NCBI RefSeq assembly: GCF_020091585.1
Contig: NZ_CP083583.1
Coordinates: 868,001 to 932,000, forward strand
Reading direction: 5' to 3'
From: Kovacikia minuta CCNUW1
Lineage (GTDB): Bacteria; Cyanobacteriota; Cyanobacteriia; Leptolyngbyales; Leptolyngbyaceae
Length of the DNA: 64,000 nucleotides
A model generated the notes under the pieces. It searched no databases. It worked only from the letters and a program-made list of their open reading frames with translations, and was not told the origin of the DNA. Shown piece after piece: positions 1 to 7,981 of this stretch. Position numbers and translations under genes: made by a program. Every line of letters starts with the position of its first letter. The first letter of the stretch is position 1.

Positions 1-23
1 CGACTTTATTTTGTGCCCGTTCC

Positions 24-629
24 TTAGTTGTTGGGCAGGGGTTTAATCACAGTCCACTGGGTCACAGGTGCCATTGCTTTCCAGCCTAAAAACTTTCCGA
101 TCGGCTCCGCCCGTTGAATGGCAATCCGAATCAGATTTCCACCGAGGGCTTCGTGCCACTGCAATATTGTGCGTTCCCCCTCCAGGGTGACGACATTGGC
201 AACCAATCGTCCTCCTGGTTTCAATGCTGCCCAACACCTATCCAAAAGCCCGACTGATGCTACTCCGCCACCCACGAAAATGGCATCCGGGTCGGGTAGG
301 TTTTGCAGTGCGGCAGGGGCTTTCCCTTCAACAATTTGCAGGTTGGGAGTGCCCAGCGCGATCGCATTATCGGCAATATAGCCCGTTCTCGATTGTTCGA
401 TCGCGATCGCCCGACAGCGCGGGTGGCTGCGCATCCACTCGATGGCAATTGAGCCACACCCTGCCCCCACATCCCACAGCAGTTGTCCGGGGATAGGAGC
501 CAGTGCCGCCAGGGTAATTGCTCGAACTTCTCGCTTTGTCAGTTGTCCATCGTGGTGGTAAGCAGCATCGGGGAGTCCGGAGAGGTGGGGGGGGGAGGGG
601 TGAGGGGGCGGGTGGGTGAGGATGAGCAA
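24..629 (-). CDS. cbiT: CbiT-type cobalt-precorrin-6B/precorrin-6Y C15-methyltransferase (decarboxylating)
   Basis: Adds the C15 methyl group and decarboxylates the C12 acetate during corrin ring synthesis, using SAM; cytosolic. A class I methyltransferase fold is visible: motif I DVGAGCGSIAIEW (about residues 53-65), then VEGKAP and IFVGGG, and the CbiT entry signature HDGQLTKREVRA near residue 27. About 200 residues, normal for CbiT. The first 20 residues are proline-rich low complexity, so the annotated ATG at 629 is doubtful. The 5' end overlaps the end of cbiE by 91 bp in another frame. Many cyanobacteria and aerobic cobalamin producers carry CbiE-CbiT as one protein, CobL, so this is probably the 3' half of a split cobL. 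Function is secure; the start is not. Confidence 0.9.
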   Translation of the reverse strand: MLILTHPPPHPSPPHLSGLPDAAYHHDGQLTKREVRAITLAALAPIPGQLLWDVGAGCGSIAIEWMRSHPRCRAIAIEQSRTGYIADNAIALGTPNLQIVEGKAPAALQNLPDPDAIFVGGGVASVGLLDRCWAALKPGGRLVANVVTLEGERTILQWHEALGGNLIRIAIQRAEPIGKFLGWKAMAPVTQWTVIKPLPNN

Positions 630-1246
630 GTGATGGCGATCGTGTTCAGATCGGCAAAATGGGTGGTCGTCCAGTCGGCAGCAATGCCTTCTAGAATCCG
701 TTCGTGGTTGCCTCCCATCCGCTCTAGAACAACCATTTGGCTGTCTCCAAACCCGTGTTGAGTCAGAAGCTGAGCCACGATCGCGGGAGTTTCGCGATCA
801 GCACTTAGCACCAGTAATCGGGCACCGGGATACAACACGGAATGAATAAACGCTGGATCACGACCGCAGAGGCTCAGGGTTTCTACCTCTGTCATTGCCC
901 AACCTAAGCGAGCACAGGCAAGACTAAAGGCGGAGGGAGCTGGGATAATCGTTATTTCTGTTGAGGGAATCCGGCGGGTGAGCAGGACGCCGATGCCGTA
1001 CCACATGGGATCACCACTTGCCAGTACACAAACGAACTGGTCGCGGTGTTGCAAGATGGCATCAATGGAATCGCGAATCGGAGATCCCCAAACTAACTGT
1101 TTGCGATCGTCCTCTGGCAGCATTGCCAGGTGACGATCTCCACCCACCAGTACGTCAGCCTGATCTATCAGCGATCGTGCCACAGCACTCAATCCGGATA
1201 GTCCGTCTTCGCCAATTCCCACAATCGCCAGCCACTTTCGAGTCAT
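539..1246 (-). CDS. cbiE: CbiE-type precorrin-6Y C5-methyltransferase
   Basis: SAM-dependent methylation at C5 of the corrin ring. Family evidence is the N-terminal VGIGEDGLSGLS, then ADVLVGGDRHL and LASGDPMWYGIG, which are tetrapyrrole methylase SAM/substrate-loop motifs, over about 215 residues. The last 25 residues (after IAITC) are proline/serine/threonine-rich and unlike CbiE; they arise from reading a G-rich repeat (587-595 and flanks) in the wrong frame. A -1 shift in that tract would continue straight into the CbiT signature, giving a normal CobL fusion. The start at 1246 lies in a 14-bp tandem duplication that creates a second upstream ATG. The gene diverges from the riboswitch-controlled cobG group. 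Confidence 0.9.
   Translation of the reverse strand: MTRKWLAIVGIGEDGLSGLSAVARSLIDQADVLVGGDRHLAMLPEDDRKQLVWGSPIRDSIDAILQHRDQFVCVLASGDPMWYGIGVLLTRRIPSTEITIIPAPSAFSLACARLGWAMTEVETLSLCGRDPAFIHSVLYPGARLLVLSADRETPAIVAQLLTQHGFGDSQMVVLERMGGNHERILEGIAADWTTTHFADLNTIAITCSSSPTRPLTPPPPTSPDSPMLLTTTMDN
587..595. repeat. G9 homopolymer at the cbiE/cbiT junction
   Basis: Nine consecutive G (C on the coding strand) lie within a G-rich low-complexity block at about 573-630. One extra C on the coding strand, or a -1 ribosomal slip, joins the cbiE and cbiT frames into one CobL-like ORF. Homopolymers of this length are prone to replication slippage and to sequencing error. Confidence 0.85.
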
Positions 1247-1263
1247 AAGTTTCGAGTCATAAG
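1236..1263. repeat. 14-bp tandem duplication over the cbiE start codon
   Basis: TTTCGAGTCATAAG occurs twice head to tail (1236-1249 and 1250-1263). On the minus strand this duplicates the ATGACTCGAAA start context. The upstream copy makes a five-codon reading frame (1260 to 1243) whose TGA overlaps the cbiE ATG. Confidence 0.8.
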
Positions 1264-1389
1264 TAGAGACGTATGAATAAACTGAGGATCACTGCTGGCT
1301 AAACGTTATCAGCTCATGTGCCACCAGTTCGATTGAATGCTGCCCAGATGCTTACCGTCTACAGGCTAATTAAGAAAGATACGGGATTC

Positions 1390-1565
1390 AGAGTTTTAGT
1401 CGTCCCACTATGCTAAGTTAATCAAGCCTGGAGTCGGGAAAGTCCGGTGTGATTCCGGTACTGTGCCGCAACTGTGATCAAAAGCTTTGAATGTTCAGTT
1501 TTGAGTTAATTTAGCGCTCAAAGTTTAACACTCAAAACTTTTAAGTCAGAATGCCGACTCTGGTG
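1390..1565 (+). promoter_or_regulatory. Cobalamin (AdoCbl) riboswitch
   Basis: The B12-box region is clear: GGGAA at 1437, then GTCCGGTGTGATTCCGG, then ACTGTGCCGCAACTGTGA at about 1460-1477, matching the core consensus of cobalamin riboswitches. It is followed by a long peripheral AT-rich hairpin (AGTTTTGAGTT against AACACTCAAAACTT) and by a closing GTCAGAATGCCGAC segment at 1544-1558. It lies on the plus strand about 80 bp upstream of the cobG start, so vitamin B12 is expected to repress the cobG-cobH-cobI-cobJ transcript. The 5' limit is approximate. Confidence 0.92.
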
Positions 1566-1643
1566 GTGTTCGGATACCTGCACGGGTACCCAATTGGACA
1601 TCTCTATTGTCTACTCCCTGCGGCCCACAGGGAAGGAGTATCA

Positions 1644-3111
1644 ATGTTGCATTCTCAATTTGCTACCTGTCCCGGTTTATTTTACGGCCACACCTGCTCA
1701 AGACGGGACTTTATCCCGGATTCGGATACCGGGCGGAATTTTGACCGTGCAACAAGGGGAAGCGATCGCGCAACTTGCCGAGCAATGGGGTGATGGTTCT
1801 GTCCAGATCACGAATCGAGCCAATGTTCAGATCCGGGGGGTTGATGCTGGCATCCCACAGGAAGCCCTGAAGTATCTGCAACAGATGAAGCTGGCAGCTC
1901 CGATTGCGGAAGTTGATGCGATTCGCAATATTATGGGCAGCCCTACCGCTGGCATAGATCGGCAGCAATTGCTCGATACTCGACCCCTGATAGCAGGCTG
2001 GAACCAATATTTAATCAAGCGTCCTGATTGGGCTGTTCTATCGCCCAAATTCAGTGTCGGGTTTGATGGGGGGGAAGCGGTTTCAGTCCGCGATCGCCCC
2101 AATGACATTTGTTTGGTTGCAGTTCAAACGGCTGAAACGGTGCGTTTTCGCCTCCATTTAAGCACTGGGGAGAGAGGCGCAGCGCCCCAGGATGTTGGGG
2201 TTCAGATTAAGCCAGAAGAAAGCCTGGAAACTTTAGCAGCCCTGACAGAAATTTACTTCGAGTACACAACTCAGCAGAAGGATCATAAATTTCGACGGAA
2301 ACCCCGTTTTAGGGAGCTTTTGAATGATTGGGGTGGGGATGCTTACCTGCAAGCTGTCGCGGAACGTCTCCCTTTTTCCTGGCAAAAAAGGGAAAGGGCT
2401 GAGGTTCCATCCACCATCCCCTATGCGCACCTGGGGCTGCATCCCCAACGGCAGCCAGGATTTTTCTACATGGGCGTGGTGCTTCCCCTGGGGCGATTAA
2501 GCACCCAGCAATTCAGGGGATTGGCAGCACTGACAACCCAATTTGGTAATGGCACCCTGCGGTTAACCCCCTGGCAGAATGTGCTGGTTAGCGATATTCC
2601 AGACTTACAGGTGGCAACAGTGCAGCGGGGCATTGAGCAATTGGGGTTGCATCCCTCCCCGACTCATCCCTTGGCTGCGATCGTTGCCTGTTCGGGCACC
2701 AGAGGTTGCCAATCCTCTGCGACCGATACCCAAATCCATGCCCTGAACTTAGCGAATTATCTGGAGCAGCACATTAAACTCGATCGTCCCATTAACATCC
2801 ACTTCAGCGGTTGTGAAAAATCCTGTGCCCAACATCATCCCAGTGACATTACCTTACTGGGCATGCTTCAGGAAGAAACGGAAACCTATCAGATTTATGT
2901 CGGAGATGATGGTTCAAAATTTGGTCGCCAAATCTATTCCGCATGTACACCTGATCAGTTACCCCATCTGGTTAAGCATATGCTGGTGACTTATCAAAGC
3001 AAACGAAATTATTCCGGTGAAACCTTTCGAGAATTTGCGAATCGATATACTTTTTCTGAGCTGGAGCAATTATTTGAAAATACTGAAAACTCAAAGTTAT
3101 TCTACGGTTGA
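1644..3111 (+). CDS. cobG: CobG, precorrin-3B synthase (1-bp frameshift near the 5' end)
   Basis: Oxygen-dependent conversion of precorrin-3A to precorrin-3B, with sulfite/nitrite-reductase-like half repeats. The ligands for the 4Fe-4S cluster are visible as CSGTRGC and SGCEKSC (codons at about 2689, 2707, 2812, 2824). The best start is ATG 1644, with AAGGAG seven bases upstream; it encodes MLHSQFATCPGLFY, the expected CobG N-terminus. One extra G at 1686/1687 then shifts the frame; the conserved continuation ATPAQDG is in the +1 frame, which stays open to 3111. That frame alone opens at 1594 but would replace the natural N-terminus. So the gene is either a recent frameshift mutant or carries a sequence error. 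First gene after the B12 riboswitch. Confidence 0.85.
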
Positions 3112-3338
3112 TGCAGTAACCGATAAAACGGATCTTCATCCGGCTTTAAACCCTATGGATGGGCAGGTAATGAAATCTATTCTGGTTATTAATTACTTTA
3201 ATCACGGGCGAACTCCAGCACAGCTTCAGGAGTTTTTTCAGAACAGTCATGCTACTGTTATTGCCGATAGGCGTGTTCCCCCTGTTGGAACCGCTCGTGT
3301 CCTATCGCATGGGGGTTGCAAAAATCTCTCAAAATCCT

Positions 3339-3969
3339 ATGTCTGACTATCTTCGTGAGGGTACTGAAATCTATCGTCGCTCCTTTGGCATTATTCGGGC
3401 AGAAGCCAATCTGGCAGGATTACCTGCGGATTTAGAAACGATCGCCGTGCGGCTAATCCACTCCTGTGGCATGACCGATATCGTCAGCGATTTAGCCTAC
3501 TCCCCCGATGCAGCCCAGGCAGGCAGAACAGCTCTCAGGAATGGCGCACCGATTTTGTGTGATGCCCAAATGGTTGCCAATGGGGTAACCCGCAGTCGGT
3601 TACCTGCAAACAATGCTGTAATCTGTACCTTGAACGAACCAGAGGTTCCCACGATTTCCCAAAAAATCAAAAACACCCGCTCCGCTGCGGCATTGGAATT
3701 ATGGCGATCGCATCTAGAAGGCGCGAGTGGTCGCGATCGGCAATGCTCCCACAGCCCTGTTCCGGCTTTTAGAACTGCTGGATGAAGGCGTACCCAAGCC
3801 TGCTTTAATTCTGGGATTTCCCGTTGGATTTGTGGGGGCAGCGGAATCCAAAGCGGCATTGGCGGAAAATAGTCGGGGGGTTCCTTTTCTAACCCTCTGC
3901 GGTCGTCGGGGTGGGAGCGCAATGGCAGCCGCAGCCATCAATGCTCTAGCGCAGGAGAATGAGATATGA
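3339..3969 (+). pseudogene. cobH: CobH/CbiC precorrin-8X methylmutase (internal 1-bp frameshift)
   Basis: Moves the methyl group from C11 to C12 to give hydrogenobyrinate. The N-terminal part starts at ATG 3339 (MSDYLREGTEIYRRSF) and contains the family core IRAEANL, HSCGM, GAPILCDAQMV. At 3726 an extra A (GCG-A-GTG) ends the correct frame; the other frame continues with [19 protein letters not shown], then GFPVGFVGA and [12 protein letters not shown] to the stop at 3967-3969. Read in the original frame the protein becomes unrelated sequence and stops at 3785. Together the parts give a full-length protein of about 210 residues. The stop overlaps the cobI start (ATGA). Real pseudogene or single-base sequence error cannot be separated here. 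Confidence 0.85.
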
Positions 3970-4874
3970 CAGAACCAATGGGAGGGGAAATGGAAAGGCA
4001 GCGGGCAGCGGGCAGTGGACAGAAGGAAGGGGGGCAGGAGTCGGAAGTCAGGAGTCAGGGACCAGAAGAGACCACGGGGACGCAGGGGCAGGGGAACGCC
4101 GAGACAAAGATTCCGCCCTCCAACCTCCGCCCCCACACCCCACACCCCACACCCCACACCCCCCATCCCACACCCTCCTCTGGGCGGCTCTACGGTTTGG
4201 GAATTGGACCTGGTGATCCGGAGCTGTTGACACTCAAAGCCCATCGAATTTTGACCTCTGTACCTGTCATTGCCTATCCGACACTGGAAAGTGGCAAGGC
4301 ACTGGCACGGGCGATCGTTGCCGATTTTATCCGTCCAGAGCAGATTGAGATTCCGATGCCGTTGCCGTTCAGCGTGGAACGATCGTCCCAGCCTTACTAC
4401 GACCTTGCGGCAGAAAAGATTGCCCACCATCTGATGCAGGGGCGGGATGTGGCGGTGCTCTGCGAAGGGGAACCGATGCTCTATGGCACGTTTATGTATA
4501 TCTTCAATCGGCTTGCCGACCGTTTCTATACAGAAGTGGTGCCAGGAATTTCCTCGACCTATGCCAGTGCTGCCATGCTGGGTGCGCCCCTCACCTATCG
4601 CAATGATGTGCTGAGTATTATGCCTGCCACCCTGGATGAAGGGACGCTGCGCGATCGCCTTGCGGTTGCCGATGCCGCCATCATCATCAAGTTGGGCAGA
4701 CACTTCGCCAAAGTTCGCACGATTCTGGATGAACTGGGGCTACTCTCACGGGCGCTGTACATTGAACGAGCGACCCTGCCGAATCAGCGAATTCGCCCGA
4801 TTGCAGACATTGATCCGACGGAAGTTCCCTACTGGGCATTGATCCTGATCCCCAGCCAAACGCAGCCGCAGTAA
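3966..4874 (+). CDS. cobI: CobI, precorrin-2 C20-methyltransferase, with N-terminal repeat insertion
   Basis: SAM-dependent methylation of precorrin-2 to precorrin-3A. From residue about 72 the sequence is typical: [20 protein letters not shown], then [11 protein letters not shown] and [13 protein letters not shown]. Before it lie roughly 65 residues of low complexity (Gly/Gln/Arg/Ser-rich, then repeated HTPHPTP) encoded by CAGGAGTCAGG-type and CCCCACA-type repeats (about 4000-4180). The ATG at 3966 overlaps the cobH stop (ATGA), so this start is well supported by translational coupling, which means the insert would be translated. Total 302 residues against roughly 230-240 for the family. Confidence 0.93.
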   Translation: MTEPMGGEMERQRAAGSGQKEGGQESEVRSQGPEETTGTQGQGNAETKIPPSNLRPHTPHPTPHTPHPTPSSGRLYGLGIGPGDPELLTLKAHRILTSVPVIAYPTLESGKALARAIVADFIRPEQIEIPMPLPFSVERSSQPYYDLAAEKIAHHLMQGRDVAVLCEGEPMLYGTFMYIFNRLADRFYTEVVPGISSTYASAAMLGAPLTYRNDVLSIMPATLDEGTLRDRLAVADAAIIIKLGRHFAKVRTILDELGLLSRALYIERATLPNQRIRPIADIDPTEVPYWALILIPSQTQPQ

Positions 4875-5034
4875 AATCTCCGATAATATATTCCATCCTA
4901 AGTAAGTAGCTCTCATTCAATGTCGGATGGGTTAGGCGTAATCATAATGCATCAAATCCTTTAGCAGCATGGGTTACGCTATCGCCAACCTATCCTACAA
5001 GAGGCTTCTACCTTCTGCCCTCTGCCTTAAACCT

Positions 5035-5739
5035 ATGACTTCCTCGCTCCCTCAATCCACCCACTATCGGCAATTGCCTCCCCTGGAGAACGGAGATCGG
5101 CTGACTCGTCCGGAGTTTGAGCGTCGCTATATCGCCATGCCAGAGGTCAAAAAAGCCGAATTAATAGAAGGAGTCGTCTACATGGCATCCCCGTTACGCT
5201 TCAGACCCCATGCTGAACCTCATGGACACCTAATTACCTGGTTAGGGGTGTATCAATCTGTGACTCCCCAGGTGCAAATGGGAATTGAGCCAACAGTGAG
5301 GTTGGACATTGACAATGAGCCGCAGCCAGATGGGGTTTTACTGATTAGTCAGGAAAGTGGTGGACATTCCACTTTGAGTGAAGATGGTTATCTAGAGGGT
5401 GCCCCAGAGTTGGTTGCAGAAATTGCTGCCAGCAGTGTGGCGATCGACCTGCGGGATAAGAAACATGCCTATCGGCGCAATGGAGTTCAGGAATACATCG
5501 TCTGGCAGGTATTTGACCAAAAAATCGATTGGTTCCGATTACAAGAGGGGGACTATGTTTCGTTGTTACCGGATGCGCAAGGTATCCTTCGCAGTCGGGT
5601 CTTTCCAGGCTTGTGGTTAGGGGTTGAAGCCATGCTGCAAGGAGAGATGCAACAGGTGTTGGGGGTGCTTCAGGCGGGGACTCGTTCGGTGGAGCATCAA
5701 ACCTTTGTGCAGCAGTTAGCAGAACGGCAGCAGCGTTAA
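5035..5739 (+). CDS. Uma2-family (DUF820) restriction-endonuclease-like protein
   Basis: Cyanobacteria carry many Uma2 paralogues with a PD-(D/E)XK nuclease fold and mostly unknown targets. Family signs: MPEVKKAELIEGVVYMAS, a substrate strand with EPQPDGVLLI, PELVAEIAASS, and DLRDKKHAYRRNGVQEYIVW, which hold the usual acidic and lysine positions. I chose ATG 5035 (MTSSLPQ) because the upstream extension to 4969 looks like untranslated sequence. 234 residues. It sits between cobI and cobJ on the same strand and is probably co-transcribed; no link with cobalamin is implied. Confidence 0.85.
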   Translation: MTSSLPQSTHYRQLPPLENGDRLTRPEFERRYIAMPEVKKAELIEGVVYMASPLRFRPHAEPHGHLITWLGVYQSVTPQVQMGIEPTVRLDIDNEPQPDGVLLISQESGGHSTLSEDGYLEGAPELVAEIAASSVAIDLRDKKHAYRRNGVQEYIVWQVFDQKIDWFRLQEGDYVSLLPDAQGILRSRVFPGLWLGVEAMLQGEMQQVLGVLQAGTRSVEHQTFVQQLAERQQR

Positions 5740-5755
5740 GGAAATCCGCTGTCCT

Positions 5756-7144
5756 ATGAAACCACCTGCGATTGTCATTCTTGGGGAAGCCAGTGTTGCG
5801 ATCGCCCGCCAGATCCAATCCGCACTACCGGGAGCAACCATCTATGGATTGGCGGAACGGACCCAAACGGTCGATGTTTCCTACAACCGATTTGGTGACA
5901 CAGTGCGGGAGTTGTTTAGCAGCAGCACCCCCATCATCGGCATTTGTGCGGCGGGCATTTTGATCCGAACCGTGGCACCACTGCTGGTGAATAAACGGGC
6001 AGAACCACCTGTCATTGCAGTCGCAGAGGATGGTAGCGCGATCGTTCCCCTTCTGGGTGGACTCACCGGTGCCAACCAGTTAGCGACGGCGATCGCCCAT
6101 GCTCTAGATACCAGGGCTGCCATCACTGCGACAGGGCAACTCCGATTCAATGTGGTGCTGGAAGCCCCCCCATCTGGCTACCAATTAGCCAATCCAGAAC
6201 ATGCCAAATCCTTCACTTCCGATTTATTGGCAGGAGCCACCGTCAAGCTTTTGGGAGAAGCCCCCTGGTTAAACCAGAGCAACCTTCCCTTCGATCCCAG
6301 GGGCACCCACACGATCGAAGTCACCAACTGTTCCGTGACGGGTAGTTCGACCCACCTGGTCTACCATCCGACTTCATTGCCCCCCGGCAAACTGACGATC
6401 GTCGGTACAGGCCCAGGAGCGGCTGCATGGATGACGCCGGAGGTGAGGGCAATTTTGCAATCTGCAACGGATCTGGTCGGCTACAAAACCTATCTGGATT
6501 TAGTCCAGGATTTTGCCCACGGTAAACAGCGGCATGAATCCGATAATCGGGTTGAACTCGATCGTGCCCGTCATGCCCTGGATCTCGCCGCAGAAGGGCG
6601 ATCGGTCGTGGTCGTTTCCTCTGGTGATCCGGGCATTTACGCGATGGCAGCAGCCGTATTTGAAGTCCTGGATCGGGAACCAAAACCTGCATGGGACTTG
6701 ATCGAAATCCAGGTTGCAGCGGGAATTTCTGCCATGCAGGCGGCAGCAGCAGCGATCGGGGCACCCCTGGGGCATGACTTTTGTGCCATTTCCCTGTCTG
6801 ACATTCTCAAACCCTGGTCCGTCATCGAACAACGGATTGCGGCAGCGGCTCAGGCAGATTTCGTTATTGCCTTCTACAATCCCGTCTCAAAGCAGCGCAC
6901 CTGGCAACTGGCAAAGGCTCAGGAGATTTTGTTGAACTGGCGATCGCCCACAACTCCGGTGGTTTTGGGTCGCAACCTGGGGCGCTCAGAACAATCCGTC
7001 AGAGTGATCTCCCTGGAGCAGCTAACACCCGCCCATGCAGATATGCGAACCGTCATTTTGATTGGTTCCAACAAAACCCGCACCATCCGGAGAGCAAATG
7101 GAGAAGTCTGGGTCTATACACCTCGAACGTATGAAGAGTGTTAA
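5756..7144 (+). CDS. cobJ: CbiG-CobJ fusion: cobalamin biosynthesis CbiG domain plus precorrin-3B C17-methyltransferase
   Basis: Two modules. Residues about 1-205 resemble CbiG (ICAAGILIRTVAPLL, AVAEDGSAIVPLLGGLTGAN, ATGQ). Residues about 212-455 are a tetrapyrrole methylase of CobJ/CbiH type (LTIVGTGPGAAAWMTPEV, SSGDPGIYAMAA, VAAGISAMQAAAAAIGAPLG, IAFYNPVSKQR). CobJ methylates C17 and drives ring contraction. In the anaerobic route CbiG opens the delta-lactone; here it is joined to CobJ while the oxygen-dependent CobG is also encoded. The gene starts 16 bp after the Uma2 stop, last of the riboswitch-linked group. 462 residues, apparently intact. Confidence 0.92.
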   Translation: MKPPAIVILGEASVAIARQIQSALPGATIYGLAERTQTVDVSYNRFGDTVRELFSSSTPIIGICAAGILIRTVAPLLVNKRAEPPVIAVAEDGSAIVPLLGGLTGANQLATAIAHALDTRAAITATGQLRFNVVLEAPPSGYQLANPEHAKSFTSDLLAGATVKLLGEAPWLNQSNLPFDPRGTHTIEVTNCSVTGSSTHLVYHPTSLPPGKLTIVGTGPGAAAWMTPEVRAILQSATDLVGYKTYLDLVQDFAHGKQRHESDNRVELDRARHALDLAAEGRSVVVVSSGDPGIYAMAAAVFEVLDREPKPAWDLIEIQVAAGISAMQAAAAAIGAPLGHDFCAISLSDILKPWSVIEQRIAAAAQADFVIAFYNPVSKQRTWQLAKAQEILLNWRSPTTPVVLGRNLGRSEQSVRVISLEQLTPAHADMRTVILIGSNKTRTIRRANGEVWVYTPRTYEEC

Positions 7145-7190
7145 GAATTAAGAATTAAGAATTGAGAATTGAGAATTAAGAGTTTTGAGT
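7142..7190. repeat. STRR-like heptamer repeats after cobJ
   Basis: Consecutive variants of AGAATTA/AGAATTG are followed by GAGTTTT units, beginning at the cobJ stop codon. This is the short tandemly repeated repetitive type known from cyanobacterial intergenic DNA. Confidence 0.7.
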
Positions 7191-7214
7191 TTTGAGTTTT
7201 AAATTCTAAATTGG

Positions 7215-7317
7215 TAGGACTTACGCAGAAACCGGGTTTCTGAGCGAAAATCTGTCATTGAACCGTTTAGATTCTGTCTAGAAACCCGGTTTCTTTCAAA
7301 CTGTGCGTAAGTTCCTA
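7215..7317. repeat. 103-bp palindromic element with TAGGACTTACGCA ends
   Basis: Starts TAGGACTTACGCA and ends TGCGTAAGTTCCTA, imperfect terminal inverted repeats of 13-14 bp. Inside are GAAACCGGGTTTC and GAAACCCGGTTTC cores. It has no ORF and looks like a MITE or a bacterial palindromic repeat. The rest of the 7145-7454 gap is AT-rich and then pyrimidine-rich up to ureE, with nothing else recognised. Confidence 0.75.
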
Positions 7318-7454
7318 ATTGGGGCATCGGTCATTAGCTGTTCATCATTGGATCATCAAAATTTGAGACTGAACTTATTTTTTAATTCTCCCCTTCCTCC
7401 CCCCCTCCCTTTTATCCTTTATCCCTCATCTTTACCTTTCCCCCCTCCTCCTTC

Positions 7455-7907
7455 ATGGACGTAATCACTGAGGTGCTTGGCACCCTGACCGATATTCAAC
7501 CGAAACACATCGACCCATTGCTGCTGACTTCAGAGGAGCGTTTAAGTCCACATGGGGTTGTTTATACTGCTAACCAACGCAAGCTGCGGATCTCGTTACC
7601 GCGATCGACGGAGTTACAGGATGGAGATGTGCTGGCGATCGATGGGGAAGTGGCGATTGTGGTTGCGGCAGCACCGGAAGATTTATTCGTCATCTCGCCT
7701 GCGAATTCTCTCGATTGGGGGATGACAGGATTCAACCTGGGAAACCTGCATCGTTCCGTGCGGTTCACAGACAGTGCCATTCTGACTCCTGCCGATCCCC
7801 TGGTTGCAGACCTGCTCACCCGCTTAGGAATTCCCTTTGAGCGGCAAACAATCCCCTTTGTCGGTCAACGCTCCAGCCTTCAAGTTAGTGGGCACTCCCA
7901 CGGGTAA
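7455..7907 (+). CDS. ureE: Urease accessory protein UreE
   Basis: Nickel metallochaperone that delivers Ni to the urease activation complex. 150 residues, normal length. The N-terminal domain includes LRISLPRSTELQDGDVLAIDG; the Ni-binding C-terminal domain contains FNLGNLHRSVRF and ends in a short His tail, GHSHG. The sequence before the ATG is pyrimidine-rich and shows no Shine-Dalgarno site. ureG follows 74 bp downstream; the usual partner ureF is not between them. Confidence 0.93.
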   Translation: MDVITEVLGTLTDIQPKHIDPLLLTSEERLSPHGVVYTANQRKLRISLPRSTELQDGDVLAIDGEVAIVVAAAPEDLFVISPANSLDWGMTGFNLGNLHRSVRFTDSAILTPADPLVADLLTRLGIPFERQTIPFVGQRSSLQVSGHSHG

Positions 7908-7981
7908 GGGGTGCAGTCCCCTTCTGCCCTCTGCCTTCTTTGTCATAATGGATCGAATCTTTGTAGCAAGGAGAATGTTGC

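Noticed and set aside
3172-3346. Short ORF between cobG and cobH (MKSILVINYFNHGRTPAQ...)
   Set aside because: 58 codons, overlaps the cobH start in another frame, and matches no family I know. AGGTA precedes its ATG, but the evidence is too weak to call a gene.
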